From: Myxocyprinus asiaticus
Lineage: Eukaryota; Chordata; Actinopteri; Cypriniformes; Catostomidae
Length of the DNA stretch: 64,000 bases
Direction: 5' to 3'
Assembly (NCBI RefSeq): GCF_019703515.2
Contig: NC_059359.1
Span: 1,049,501 to 1,113,500, forward strand
The translations under genes and the position numbers were made by a program. This document shows, piece after piece, positions 33,971-45,800 of this stretch; positions within the stretch are counted from its first letter, which is position 1; the number at the start of each line of letters is the position of its first letter. The notes beneath the pieces were generated by a model. The model ran no database searches and was not told where the DNA came from. It saw only the letters and a program-made list of their open reading frames with translations.

Positions 33971-35218
33971 CACTATATCGCCAAAAGTATTCGCTCACCC
34001 ATCCAAATAATTGAATTCAGGTGTTCCAATCATTTCCATGGCCACAGGTGTATAAAATGAAGCACCTAGGCATGCAGACTGCTTCTACAAACATTTGTGA
34101 AAGAATGGGCCGCTCTCAGGAGCTCAGTGAATTCCAGCGTGGTACTGTGATAGGATGCCACCTGTGCAACAAGTCCAGTCGTGAAATTTCCTCACTACTA
34201 AATATTCCACAGTCAACTGTCAGTGGTATTATAACAAAGTGGAAGCGATTGGAAATGACAGCAACTCAGCCACGAAGTGGTAGGCCACGTAAAATGACAG
34301 AGCGGGGTCAGCGGATGCTGAGGCACATAGTGCGCAGAGGTCGCCAACTTTCTGCAGAGTCAATCGCTACAGACCTCCAAAGTTCATGTGGCCTTCAGAT
34401 TAGCTCAAGAACAGTGCGTAGAGAGCTTCATGGAATGGGTTTCCATGGCCGAGCAGCTGCATCCAAGCCATACATCACCAAGTGCAATGCAAAGCGTCGG
34501 ATGCAGTGGTGTAAAGCACGCCGCCACTGGACTCTAGAGCAGTGGAGACGCGTTCTCTGGAGTGACGAATCACGCTTCTCCATCTGGCAATCTGATGGAC
34601 GAGTCTGGGTTTGGCGGTTGCCAGGAGAACGGTACTTGTCTGACTGCATTGTGCCAACTGTGAAGTTTGGTGGAGGGGGGATTATGGTGTGGGGTTGTTT
34701 TTCAGGAGCTGGGCTTGGCCCCTTAGATCCAGTGAAAGGAACTCTGAATGCTTCAGCATACCAAGAGATTTTGGACAATTCCATGCTCCCAACTTTCTGG
34801 GAACAGTTTGGGGATGGCCCCTTCCTGTTCCAACATGACTGCGCACCAGTGCACAAAGCAAGGTCCATAAAGACATGGATGAGCGAGTTTGGTGTGGAAG
34901 AACTTGACTGGCCTGCACAGAGTCCTGACCTCAACCCGATAGAGCACCTTTGGGATGAATTAGAGCGAAGACTGCGAGCCAGGCCTTCTCGTCCAACATC
35001 AGTGTCTGACCTCACAAATGCGCTTCTGGAAGAATGGTCAAAGATTCCCATAAACACACTCCTAAACCTTGTGGAAAGCCTTCCCAGAAGAGTTGAAGCT
35101 GTTATAGCTGCAAAGGGTGGGCCGACGTCATATTAAACCCTATGGATTAAGAATAGGATGTCACTTAAGTTCATATGCGTCTAAAGGCAGATGAGCGAAT
35201 ATTTTTGGCAATATAGTG
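33971..35218 (+). mobile_element. Tc1-like transposon, apparently complete
   Basis: The element is 1248 bp with TA at 33969-33970 and 35219-35220. Terminal inverted repeats are about 30 bp: CACTATATCGCCAAAAGTAT on the left and CACTATATTGCCAAAAATAT on the right (inward). It holds one uninterrupted transposase frame. It belongs to a different Tc1 subgroup from the element at 11186, with short rather than long inverted repeats. Confidence 0.95.
34021..35136 (+). CDS. Tc1-like DDE transposase, intact reading frame
   Basis: The frame has 371 codons. In-frame starts are at 34021, 34057 and 34105; the last ([10 protein letters not shown]) probably begins the usual 343-aa Tc1 transposase. An N-terminal paired-like DNA-binding region has two helix-turn-helix parts ([35 protein letters not shown]) joined by a GRPRK AT-hook-like motif. 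The DD34E core is complete: WSDESRFS (D182 counted from 34021), [11 protein letters not shown] (D273) and [11 protein letters not shown] (E308). The glycine-rich [15 protein letters not shown] lies between the first two. It cuts and pastes the element at TA sites. No stop or frameshift is seen, though intactness alone does not show activity. Confidence 0.93.
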   Translation: MFQSFPWPQVYKMKHLGMQTASTNICERMGRSQELSEFQRGTVIGCHLCNKSSREISSLLNIPQSTVSGIITKWKRLEMTATQPRSGRPRKMTERGQRMLRHIVRRGRQLSAESIATDLQSSCGLQISSRTVRRELHGMGFHGRAAASKPYITKCNAKRRMQWCKARRHWTLEQWRRVLWSDESRFSIWQSDGRVWVWRLPGERYLSDCIVPTVKFGGGGIMVWGCFSGAGLGPLDPVKGTLNASAYQEILDNSMLPTFWEQFGDGPFLFQHDCAPVHKARSIKTWMSEFGVEELDWPAQSPDLNPIEHLWDELERRLRARPSRPTSVSDLTNALLEEWSKIPINTLLNLVESLPRRVEAVIAAKGGPTSY

Positions 35219-35531
35219 TATATACATATATAAACCGATGGTTGATATCAGTGATTTATATCGATGGTTATAGCCGATGGTTTTACTTTCATGCATCCCT
35301 AGAGATAATATTTTAATCATTTATTTTGGCTTTAGTACAATAACAATATAAAAGCTAATTACTTAAATTGTCTTTATAATAGCATACTTACATTTTACCT
35401 TAGTTTTTCTCTGGTCTTTAGATACAAAAATACATAGCGACCTTTATATATTTTAGGACGGGGTCTTTCATGAGGTGATTGTCATATTTGGGGGTCCTTG
35501 GCAATTAAAACGTTTGAAAACCCCTGTTTCA

Positions 35532-36643
35532 GGCAATTGAGGTATACACTTTTAAACTGAAATAAAAGAGTTTTTTTTACACAATATTTACTCAATTAAA
35601 TCAGCCAGTGACGATAACCTCAAAATGCCCAAATATCAATTCATTTATCAGTTTGCTTGATATAACGGTATATAACTACATGAGACCGCACTTTTTCCAA
35701 AAACTAGTGAGCTGTCTCTGTAAGCAGCGTTTTAAGGCACCTTAGAAGGCAGCTGCCTGTGTAGGCTGTAGTCAACAAGGCAGCTAGTAGGTTTTTGACA
35801 GAGCCAATTACAGCATCTACCCTCAAATCAAAGAGCAAGTTGTTGTCGTGCCAAATTTTCTAGAATGTATGAGCAGACCTGTAGATGCACTGAATGACTT
35901 CTCATGTGTAACTAACACAATCTGACTGAATTACAGTCTTTGGTGCGGCCCCCCACATTCACTGCTACAGATTGTGTCCTCAATATGCCGTTACGGCTCA
36001 TCTCACCGCGGCCTGAGGAAAGCAGGGCGATGAAGAGGGTGTTCAGGGGAAAATGGGGCACAATGAAGGGCACATAGTGAATGTCTGTGAGTGCATATGT
36101 GCTCGCCGGAGCTGTGAACTAATGACTGTAATTGGTCAACACCAGACAGCCATCTGTGTCTCTGCTTTTGGCAAACTAGTATTTAGTATGTGTGAACTAT
36201 GTAACCTTCAGAAACATGTTTTTTAATCTCAGTTGCTAATATTATTAAAATTGCATTGCATCACTTTTATGTTAATGGACTGAGAAGTGTGTAAACGCTG
36301 TTACTGACGTTACTATTTAACTACGATAACACTATAAAATCACATCTATATACATAAGCACTGCATATTACATCAACAAAACCTATTAAAAGTTAAATTC
36401 AAGTGTGTTGTTTGTGCATGTGATTTTAGTTTTTGAGATAACCAAGCATGAATGACATTTATAGCATGAAGTAAACATACATTTTTTTTTACTACTAATG
36501 AACCTTTACTTCACCCACCTATTAGTATTCAAGTTTCATGTAATCCAATTTATTTATTATATATCTGCAGCTCATATCAGCTGATGTCATTGAAAAATAA
36601 TCTGATAATTCTTTCTAAATTCTGTGAGACTAAAAACACCTTA

Positions 36644-36724
<81 letters not shown>

Positions 36725-37855
36725 ATTGTTATTATTTTATTTTTATTTTTTTATTGATGGAGCAAAATAATTAGTTTTTTTGTCTATTGTTTTAAGTAAA
36801 ATGCAGCTTAAAAAAAAAAAAGGTGGTGCAAGTAGGTATAGCTGCAGTCTGGAGACCTCCAAATGGGGGCGGGATCTCCACAATAGGGCGTGGCTACTCC
36901 AAAAGGGGGCGTTAAGGTTAGGGGAGGGGTTAGGTAAGGGGCTCGCTATTTCTTTAATGGCAGTTTGGAGCTCACGCCCCATTTTTGGAGCACTGTCTGC
37001 AGCTATATCCTTCTCCACATGGGGTTATAGTGATATCATGTAGATATTGGGACAATAGTTATGAAGAAAAATTTGTCAACTGATGCAAATAATTTTGAGA
37101 CAGCAAGATGCTTTTTTTTTTTTCAAACACATTTGGCATCTCAGGTATTGTATGAACAAATTAATCTCCATTCATTGTGATTAGACCAGCCAATGTGAGC
37201 CCACTTTGAACATTTTACATAACAATCTATTCACCTCACTTGTGTTTTATAGGGGTCTTTAGCACCTGCAACAGGTGGGGGCTTTTTACCCCAAATACCA
37301 TCCTTTCACTTATTGGTCAGTTAAAACTTCTGATTTAATGACTTTAAACAAAACTGAAAATGATAAATAAGTATTTTGTCTCAAAATAAATACATGCATA
37401 TATTTGCAGCATTTTAAAAAATACTAAAAATGAGATCAAATTGCCTCGAAATCAAACTTTAGACATTACACGCAAATATTTCATGGATCAGGAATATTTT
37501 CCAGTGTAAAGTGACGAACAGGTGTTTAGGAAAAGCCTGTTGTCATTTTTGTTGCTATTTAGTGTTTTGAAAGAAAGTAAAATCAATGGAGCTAGTTGTA
37601 CCCTAATATTTACCTGCGATTAATGGTAAAATCACATCTCTATAGACTTAAACAATGCATGTCCCTATTGCAAATGTGAATAACTGATACTAGATCAAGA
37701 AAACCTGTTAAAAGTCCAATTCAAGTGTGTTGTTTAGTTTGAGCATGATGTTTTTGTTTTGGGGTAATAACCAAGCATGAATAACATTTATAGTATAAAG
37801 TAAAGATGCATTTTTTTTAATTACTAATGAACCTTTAATTCACACACACACACAA

Positions 37856-37908
<53 letters not shown>

Positions 37909-38240
37909 TAACAATATGCTACTACTTTACGGATCATTCTTCAGATATTGTAATCTCTGCAGCTCATATCAATGTCATTGAGAAAAAAATCTGATAATTC
38001 TAAATTCTGTGAGACTAAAAAAAATCAAAAGGTTTTTTTTATTGATTAATTTTTCATTGGTGTCCTATTAATCATGATAAAAATGCGGATGCACGATTAT
38101 ATGTTACGAAGTATCTTAGAATACAGAAACGAAACAGAAAACATTGCAGGATTTCAGCAGCACATCCGTCTGGAGCCGTGACGTCACTGCTTACCTGTCA
38201 GGTGGGCGTTAGATTTACCTGTAGCCGCAGGTAAAATACG
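35532..38240. other. Intergenic sequence with simple repeats
   Basis: No gene is supported. It contains a long (AT)n tract with a T run at about 36647-36724, a short MITE-like palindrome at 36840-37015 (GTAGGTATAGCTGCAG versus CTGCAGCTATATCC), and a (TTA)n tract at 37861-37908. A GC-richer patch near 35940-36080 has splice-like and open stretches on the - strand, but I could not assign it. Confidence 0.5.
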
Positions 38241-38249
38241 AAACACGGC

Positions 38250-38467
38250 AGGAATGAAGCTCACCAACCGAAGCTTTACTGTGAGCCGATTCTGGGAGAG
38301 CGTGTTTCGCGACGAAATCTCTACATTTCACTCGTTTTCAGTCAATGAATCAAAGCACAGATCGATGAGGTGGACATTATAAGGCGTCAAAGGGAACTTA
38401 TTTCACACTCGGACGACTTCCGCGATCTTGCGCTCAAAACACTGAAGATTCCGTCCGAGTCTATGCG
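38250..38467 (+). other. kdf1: Putative non-coding first exon and promoter of kdf1
   Basis: This is a GC-rich stretch with several CpGs that ends in a strong donor, TATGCG then GTAAGTGTG, with GT at 38468-38469. It is 4.4 kb before the acceptor at 42855-42856 that opens the kdf1 start-codon exon, on the same strand. No long frame runs through it. The start position is a guess. Mammalian KDF1 also has an upstream non-coding exon; the assignment here is inferred. Confidence 0.45.
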
Positions 38468-38982
38468 GTAAGTGTGACTCTCTGACGATCTCGATCAATC
38501 CGGAGTGTTCGACTTCACGCTTGTAGTGATTTTCAAAGCTCTGCAACCCTACATAATGCTCTGAAGTAGATTAATATTGTTTTTAATAGCCATAATATAC
38601 AGTCGAGTACAGTAAGAGACAGTTAAGACTCAATGGGGTGATTATATTAGTAAACCCTTTGAATATATTGAACAGGACTGACAAACTACCAACATGTCAA
38701 TACAAGCAACACATATGAGGCCATCTGTTTAAACCCCCCAAATAAAGTGTTTGGGACTGGACTGAGCATTCCTTACAGGCCTGCATCATGTCCAACTTGT
38801 TTAGCAACCTCCAAAGTACTGATATACCCACATAAAACCAATGCCACATAAGAAACCACATATTCAGGATTTGGTGGGACCAAATGTAGGATAGAAAAGA
38901 AATTGACACCCATGTCAGTCAATATTGGTGCGCATGAGTCCCTGTCAATGTTTATGGTGGCTATATTGCCCCGCAAGAAAAT

Positions 38983-40009
38983 ACACTGTAAATAAATGTC
39001 TGTATATTTAACGGTAAAAGACTGCAAAAATGCTACAGTAAAAAAAACGTTAATTTGTAAATGAGCATTTACCTTAAAATATATGGTAAAAAATTATAAT
39101 ATATTTAAAAAAGTCAATGCATGCAATTTTACAGTACAATGTTGTACAAAATTAAATTTTTTACATGTAAAAAGTGTGATTTTACTGTATAATTAACGGT
39201 AAAAATGTATATTATGTTTAACAAGAGAGTACATGAGGGGGCTTGGGTAACTCAGCGAGTATTAACGCTGACTATCACACCCGGAGTCGCGAGTTCGAAT
39301 CCAGAGCGTGCTGAGTGACTCCAGCCAGGTCTCTTTAGCAACCAAATTGGCCCGGTTGCTAGGGAGGGTAGACGTCACATGGGGTAACCTCCTCGTGGTC
39401 GCTATAATGTGGTTCGCTCTCAGTGGGGCGCATGGTGAGTTGTGCATGGATGCCGTGGAGAATAGCATGAAGTCTCCACACGCACCATGTCTCCACGGTA
39501 ACGCGCTCAACAAGTCACGTGATAAGATGCGCGGATTGATGGTCTCAGACGCGGAGGCAACTGAGATTCGTCCTCCGCCACCCGGATTGAGGCGAGTCAC
39601 TACGCCACCACGAGGACTTAGAGTGCATTGGGAATTGGGCATTCCAGATTGGGGAGAACGGGAGTTTGTGTGAGTGACACTGAGCACTGTCTCGACATGT
39701 TTATTGGTTTATTGCTCTTGGAAAGGCCACTACTGATGAACTTCATGTCATCATGTGCTTTTCTGTAAATATTACAGTAAGTAACAATACATTATAAAGT
39801 GAAAAGCAGATTTTTACAGTGTCAGAAGGTATTAAGTTTATACCATTTAATAATATAAACGGTAATGCACCGTAAAATATACAGGCATCAAAATGACATC
39901 CCGTAAAGCCTGAAGCGTGGTTACCGTATTTTTTTCAGTGAATTTCTGGCAACCACAGCTACCAGTTTTTTTTTTTACCGTAAATTTAACAGGATTTTTT
40001 TTACAGAGT
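38983..40009. mobile_element. MITE with CACTGTAAA ends, split by a SINE
   Basis: The left end begins CACTGTAAATAAATG, and the right end finishes TTTTTTTTACAGAGT near 40009. Inside, ACGGTAAAA and TTTTACCGT phrases recur in both orientations (39012, 39193, 39980). SINE copy C sits at 39238-39671. The ends are short and low-complexity, so boundaries are approximate. Confidence 0.5.
39238..39671 (+). mobile_element. tRNA-derived SINE, copy C
   Basis: The head is GGGGCTTGGGTAACTCAGCG with the B-box GAGTTCGAATCC near 39289. The body is collinear with copy B, including TTGCTAGGGAGGG, CCTCCTCGTGGTCG and CGTCCTCCGCCACCCGGATT. The tail ends near GGGGAGAACGGGAG without a poly-A run. The 121- and 141-codon frames on opposite strands are fortuitous. 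Confidence 0.9.
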
Positions 40010-41666
40010 AAAAACCAGACCTTTTAACAAGTTTCAATACAGTTGTTGGTATTTTTGATGTCTTTAAGGATCTCCTCATACTCTCTGTCTTTGATAAATG
40101 ATTAATGACAATTGCCTGTTTTACTTACTGTCCATATCCGGCATTCACAGTTTGAATGGCATGTTGCTCGCTGAGAATTGGTGTCCAAATTTAGAGAAAA
40201 CGCATCTCTGTAGACAAAGAACACAAACCAGAGCTAAACACTGAGTAGTATGAAAGGTGAAGTCACAAGGGAGTGTATTTCCAATGCATGTAAAAATTTG
40301 ATGATTGAGTAATTCATCAACGAGTGTTACGTGTGATAGCGAGATCAAGATTTTGTTGCATTTGTATGTGCAATATAATCTTAAAATGGCTATGCTGCTG
40401 TAACTGATACTCACGTATTTTAGACTTGCATAAATAGCCATTCTATCTATGTAATCTGGATACAGATCAGCTCACTCTTAAGGTGTTTTGAAATGCTTCA
40501 ACACATGTAAACAAATGTATATACAGTACATCAGTGGAATAATGCTGATGATAAACAGTCCATTTCATTTGTCATGAGAGCTTCCGTTGCATGTTTGTGG
40601 TGTGTTTCTGTTACATCTCCAGTGCAGTGAACTTATTATTGCTTCCTTGAAGCAATAGTTTGCCCCACAATCAATTTTTGTCATCATTTACTCCGCCTCA
40701 TGTCATTCCAAACCTGTATGTCTTCCTTCCTTCCAGGGAACAAAAAAGAAGATTTTGCTGTTTTTGGAATGTTGATTTATACCATCAAGCTCAGGAAAAA
40801 AAGCATTATAAAAGCAAGTCTTTTGATGTAATATGATAGCTTTTTGTGAGGAACAGACTCAAATTTAAGTAGTTATTCCACAGAAATATTCCCCTCTGGC
40901 ATTTGGTGTCAGTGACCCATCCAAAGACACCTTTGTTTAATTGAACACAAACGTTAAAGAGATTTTAAGAGAGCTGCAGCACTGAATTATCAGTTCTGGC
41001 TTATGACTTCAGTGGATGAGTCATATGGACTACTTTTATGCCATGTTAATTTTCACACAGTTTTTATTTTAGTAATAATTTTTGTCAAAAATGTCCTTTA
41101 AGTTCAGTCAATATTTCGTCATGTCATCTACATTAATTTCAGTCAATTTTACTCTGAAAAAAAGGCATATTAAAGTTGACAATAATGGAAAAAGCATGCA
41201 TCAAACTCCAACAGAAATTCAATATAATGTTTTGAAAAATGTATACTTACAATTATTTAAACATGTATCAAACATATTAAAGATGAACATGCAAAACAAA
41301 CAAGACAAAACTTGTGAAACGTTACTCCGTTGTGAATGGCTCATGTTTAGACAGTCTAAGATATTGCATTACATGTAGTGAATTTAAGGAAACGGCGTCT
41401 TCACGATGCAAGATACGCATTCTGATTAGCGTGTAACTTAGTTTAAGTTTACCTGTTCATTCGCTTCATTGTCTGTGCAGATGTATATTGTAATATTTGG
41501 TTTATGTTGTGGATATATTGATTAATGTCATATATAAATAGGGTGCATTTGAATGATTTAATTAACCTTTTAGTTAGGTGTTGAGCTCTTTTAGCTCACG
41601 CAGGGAAATCCCCAATATACTATGACTGGATTATTTAAATTAATTCTTTCTACTTTTTCTTTCTTT

Positions 41667-42060
41667 TTTTTTTTTCTTTTCTACCCAATTTGGAATGCCC
41701 AATTCCCAATGCATGCTAAGTCCTCATGGTGGCGTAGTGACTCCACGTCTGAGACGTCAATCCACACATCTTATCACGTGGCTTGTTGAGGGCGTTACCG
41801 CGGAGACGTTGCACGTGTGGAGGCTTCATGCTATTCTCCGCAGCATCCACGCACAACTCACCACGCGCCCCACCGAGAGCGAGAACCACATTATAGCAAC
41901 CACGAGGAGGTTACCCCATGTGACTCTACCCTCCCTAGCAACCGGGCCAATTTGGTTGCTTAGGAGATCTGGCTGGAGTCACTCAGCACGTCCTGGATTC
42001 AAACTCGCGACTCCAGGTGTGATAGTCAGCGTCAATACTCGCTGAGCTCCCCAGACCCCC
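41667..42060 (-). mobile_element. tRNA-derived SINE, copy D, with perfect 16-bp target duplication
   Basis: TACTTTTTCTTTCTTT occurs at 41651-41666 and again at 42061-42076, an exact target-site duplication. The SINE reads on the - strand, with its tRNA-like head at the right (CGCTGAGCTCCCCAGACCCC complement) and T-rich tail at the left. It lacks part of the body present in the other copies: the GGTGGTGGAGGAC block is missing near 41740. Confidence 0.95.
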
Positions 42061-42076
42061 TACTTTTTCTTTCTTT

Positions 42077-42660
42077 AACCTCCTGAGACCCCTGCATGAC
42101 TGCTGTGTGCATTTCCCATTCCCCTTTTTGATTTGTAACTAGTAGCACCTAAAGCTGATTTGCTGCCTAATCAGTTAATGGCTTCACTGGCAGCTGTTTT
42201 GAATGATTGGAACTCTAAGTAACTGGTCTCCTTTGTTTCATCCTGCCGCCGGATACAGTCTCCGAAGGCAGCATTTTCCTGGTTTCGAACGCAGCACCGG
42301 TTTCGTGGTCACGCCCAAAAAATCTGTTGTCCTCTATTGTGGTCTGAGGTTTGTAACCACGATAAATCGCTCAAATGTTTAAAATGGCATATCAGATGAA
42401 ACTAGAGACTCTAATCTTTTGAATCAAACATGTTTCAATGTAAAAACGTAATTGGGTTTCTAACCAGATGTAGTTTTGTTGGCATTTCAACCAAACACAA
42501 ACTCCACTGCGATCACTGCCATGTTGTTTGGTCACATGACTCCGTGCGTTGAAAGTTTAACCCTTTACTGACAGCACAGAGTCTCCTGAACTGAGATCAG
42601 TCAGTTTAAATGAAATTAAATTATGTGTTGTGTATAGCAAAGCCAAAATACAACGTCCAC
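42077..42660 (-). repeat. Dispersed TTAA-edged repeat, reversed copy
   Basis: It begins TTAACCTCCTGAGACCCC and includes ACTAGTAGCACCTAA, GAAACTAGAGACTCTAATC and TTTAACCCTTTACTGACAG. It is in reverse order relative to the copy at 28866-29977, so the family is mobile in either orientation. It lies just upstream of the kdf1 start-codon exon. Confidence 0.55.
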
Positions 42661-42875
42661 GCATGTATTTCACGCAAATATTTTTGTCAGAGTCAGAGTA
42701 ATACAAGGGTGAGTAAATGATGACAAAATGACATTTTTTGGGCAAACTATTCCTTTAACTCAGACTTTGGGTACCGCTTACACAAGATGTAAATCATGCC
42801 TATGAAGCAATGCTTTGTGAAATTTCTCTGCACTAAGAATATATACGTTCCTGCAGGTCCTGAATGTTGTGAGTT

Positions 42876-45800
42876 ATGCCTGGCCACAGCACAGGAACAC
42901 ATCACAAGATGCGTCCTCACAGCTCGAGCCGTTCGAGGGCTGATGGCTACAGGCAAAGCCGCACCACGCAAGACACATACAAAGAGCACTACAGCGAGCA
43001 GCCTCGCAGCATAGATGCACAATTTCCCCGTAAAACCCATCCTCACTACGCCAATGGCCGAGCCTCAGAAACTCTAGGCTTCATACCAGGCTCTGCAGAC
43101 TCGCCGCAGGGCACTCAAGCCTGTGGTTCTTGTGCGTCCCTGGGCTGGAGCAGTTGTAAAGCTCTACTGTGTTGCATTCTCACCTGTGGGCTTTACGGGT
43201 CTCGCAAACCTTGTCTGCCACCCAACGAGAGCTCCACTGATAACCCTTTGAAAGCTGAGCCTGAGCCACGGAAGCCCAACGGTCTGGCGCTGTCCAACCC
43301 AACATGTGGCGTAGGCCTTGAACCCAGCAAGCCGAGGCAGCTCCCCAGCTCTGGCAGCTTCAGGTATTGCGATGTCTACATCGGCGGTAAAAAGGTGGAG
43401 TACACCGTCAACTCGGAGGCACATCCGCGACGGACCAGGACAGCAGGGAAGGGAGATAGCCAGAGGCCAATCAGCAACACCAGCATCTACTCAAGAGAGG
43501 ACTTGGATCTAGATGACCTGGATGACGGTGGCACTGATATCGACTCGCTGATCACGAAAAAGCTCCTGGAACTTTATAAAATGCACCAGATCGAGCAGCT
43601 GGCCAAGTGCACGTCTGATTTGTCATTCTCTCGTAAAACCAATGAGATCAGTGACCTGATCAACAGCATCGCTCAGGACTATAACTTAGAAGAGCAGGAA
43701 GCAGAGTGTCGGTTGGTGCACGGCGTAATACGCATCAGCACCCGCCATAAGACAAATAAAGGTAAAGGCAAAGACAATAAACCACAGGATGCGATACAGC
43801 ATGCTAACGGTAGGAGGGATGGAACGCTGCCTGATAGTGGCAATGAGACCATGACTTTCACCTTTAGTGATGGTAAGATGTCTTCATCTATGACAAGTCT
43901 CTTGATTTAGGCAGAGTTACATGTCATTAGAGCTCAACAGTGCCAGCTCTCTTTTTCAGCCGTATTGGTTCTGGAATTATTTTTCCCGTTCATTTTCTAT
44001 ATTGGGATTTCATAAAATCCTTCTTAAAAAAGTTGTAAGTCATGAACCAAACCAACCAGCTATGAGGTGAATCACAACATTACAAACTTTGATTCGAAGC
44101 GAAAAAGGATTTGAAAATCAGGCAAAAAGACAAAGATACAAGACTGTGTACTTATCGTCTTTAATGAGAACTACAATCCCATGAAGCATTGTGAATGACG
44201 TAATCAAATTAAAAACGATGGAAAAATATAAAACTATTCATTTAAAGTATAGAAATACAATATTTAGATTTTAGTGTGAAATATTGAGATATATACATAT
44301 ATAGAATTAGTTTGAGTGTTGGGAGAGCGACTCATGGAAGTGGGCGGAACTGCAGAGCTCTTTTGATGCACTTTGTTTGACCAAACTCTGATTGGTGGAG
44401 TGTTTCTCTTCAGGATCATGGGTAGTGTTGTTTTTCATCAAATCAATTTATCGTTCACAATAATTCTACTATGGTAATAATGAATGGGAATTATACTTCT
44501 GGAACCAGACTGTTGCACTCTACTAGAGGTCGACCGATAGTGGATTTTGCAGATACCGATAACTAAGGTGGTGGAAAAGGCTGATAACCGATTAATAGGC
44601 CAATAGATTTTTAAAATCGATTTATAGAAGGATCAAAGATTTATTAGTCTTTCCTTACTATAACGGGCATGGACAATGAGGCTACAAGAGTCCAAAATGA
44701 ATAAAATCCCAAAAGCAGTTTATTGTGCAACCAAAATTCCAATAAAAATCAGAAAAATTCAGATTTGGTGCGTAATGCTGGACTTTTTACTATAAACAAG
44801 CCCAAAATACACTGGACTCTATTACAATGCTCTATATGTAAGTATTTAACAAATTAAGCTTTTTATAGCTTGTATACTTATCACAGGTTTATTGATGAGG
44901 AATCATTTTTAAAAAAATCGGAAACTGTTCGCAGATTTTGCCGATAACCAATAGTTCCAAAAAGCAACTATCAGCACCAATTAATCAGAAAACCGATATA
45001 TCGGTCTGCCTCTACACTCTACAGTACTTGACTAAAGTTTGAATGCATACTGACAATATTTCATTTCTCTCGAAGGGGAACCCGAGATGCAAGTGTCAGA
45101 ATCGACAACCTCAGATCTGCTCGCCCGAAATATTCAAAATGAAATGAGAGGCTACAGCGGGAAAAGTAAGTGTCAAAGTTTTTTTTTTTTCTCATAATTT
45201 CTGATGCAGTATATTTTTTACACATTTGACAGATAGATCGTTTAAAATAAAACAAACAACTGGCATTGCATTCGAGATACTATATATGTTTTTATGCTCC
45301 CTGGAAATCGAACCCACAACCTTGCCATTGCTAGTGCTGCTAAGATGTTCCAGTTACAGCTACAGGTTCTCATATCACCCCACTGTTGTTCTTAGATTCT
45401 TAAGAGGGGAACACGAAAAGGTAATTAACTGCCAGCCCGCAGTGCCACGTTAACCCTGTCTTAGGGTATGAACATTGTGGAATGTCACCCTACGAATGGG
45501 GTATTCTTTCGCTCCGGTGTCCTATTGTAATAGTATCATTTCTAAACATTTTCTCACTCTTTTCTACTTTCCAACTGGCATTCCTGCCTTTGATCTGCCC
45601 TCTAAAGAATAATGCCCTCACCCACCCATCCCCTCTCCATAATCTATAGTCGTCGGGCCTAAAGCTTTTGACTGTGAATACTGAAGATTCTCATCTCACC
45701 TCACAAATGGTTTTGAGGGGCCTTCGCTCGCCTCTAAGCAGTTTATACAGTATTACACCGTATCAGTTCACATCTACCTGTCCTCAAATAATGGTGGTGC

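Larger units (their letters stand above)
33243..35531. mobile_element. hAT-like MITE remnant holding nested elements
   Basis: The left end is CCAGGAGTTGTCAAACTGGG. The right end reads inward CTGAAACAGGGGTTTTCAAA, a diverged inverted partner. GGGGGTCC phrases lie inside both ends. A second, inner pair (GACGTGCCGATAT near 33502 and GGGATGCATGAAAG reversed near 35300) suggests another MITE within, and a Tc1 element occupies the centre. Target duplications are not clear. Confidence 0.5.
40648..42757. mobile_element. MITE with AATAGTTTGCCC ends carrying later insertions
   Basis: The left end at about 40652 reads AATAGTTTGCCC and continues TTTTTGTCATCATTTACTC. The right end, read inward from TTAA at 42756, is AGGAATAGTTTGCCC then TTTTGTCATCATTTACTC. 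The left TTAA is lost. SINE copy D and a copy of the CCTGAGACCC repeat lie inside. Related single ends are at about 45947 and 1560. Confidence 0.55.

Noticed and set aside
45650..45684. Candidate alternative last exon for kdf1 (IVGPKAFDCEY then stop)
   Set aside because: It has an acceptor-like AG and fits the phase, but the exon at 55079 encodes the conserved KDF1 C-terminus and is the better choice.
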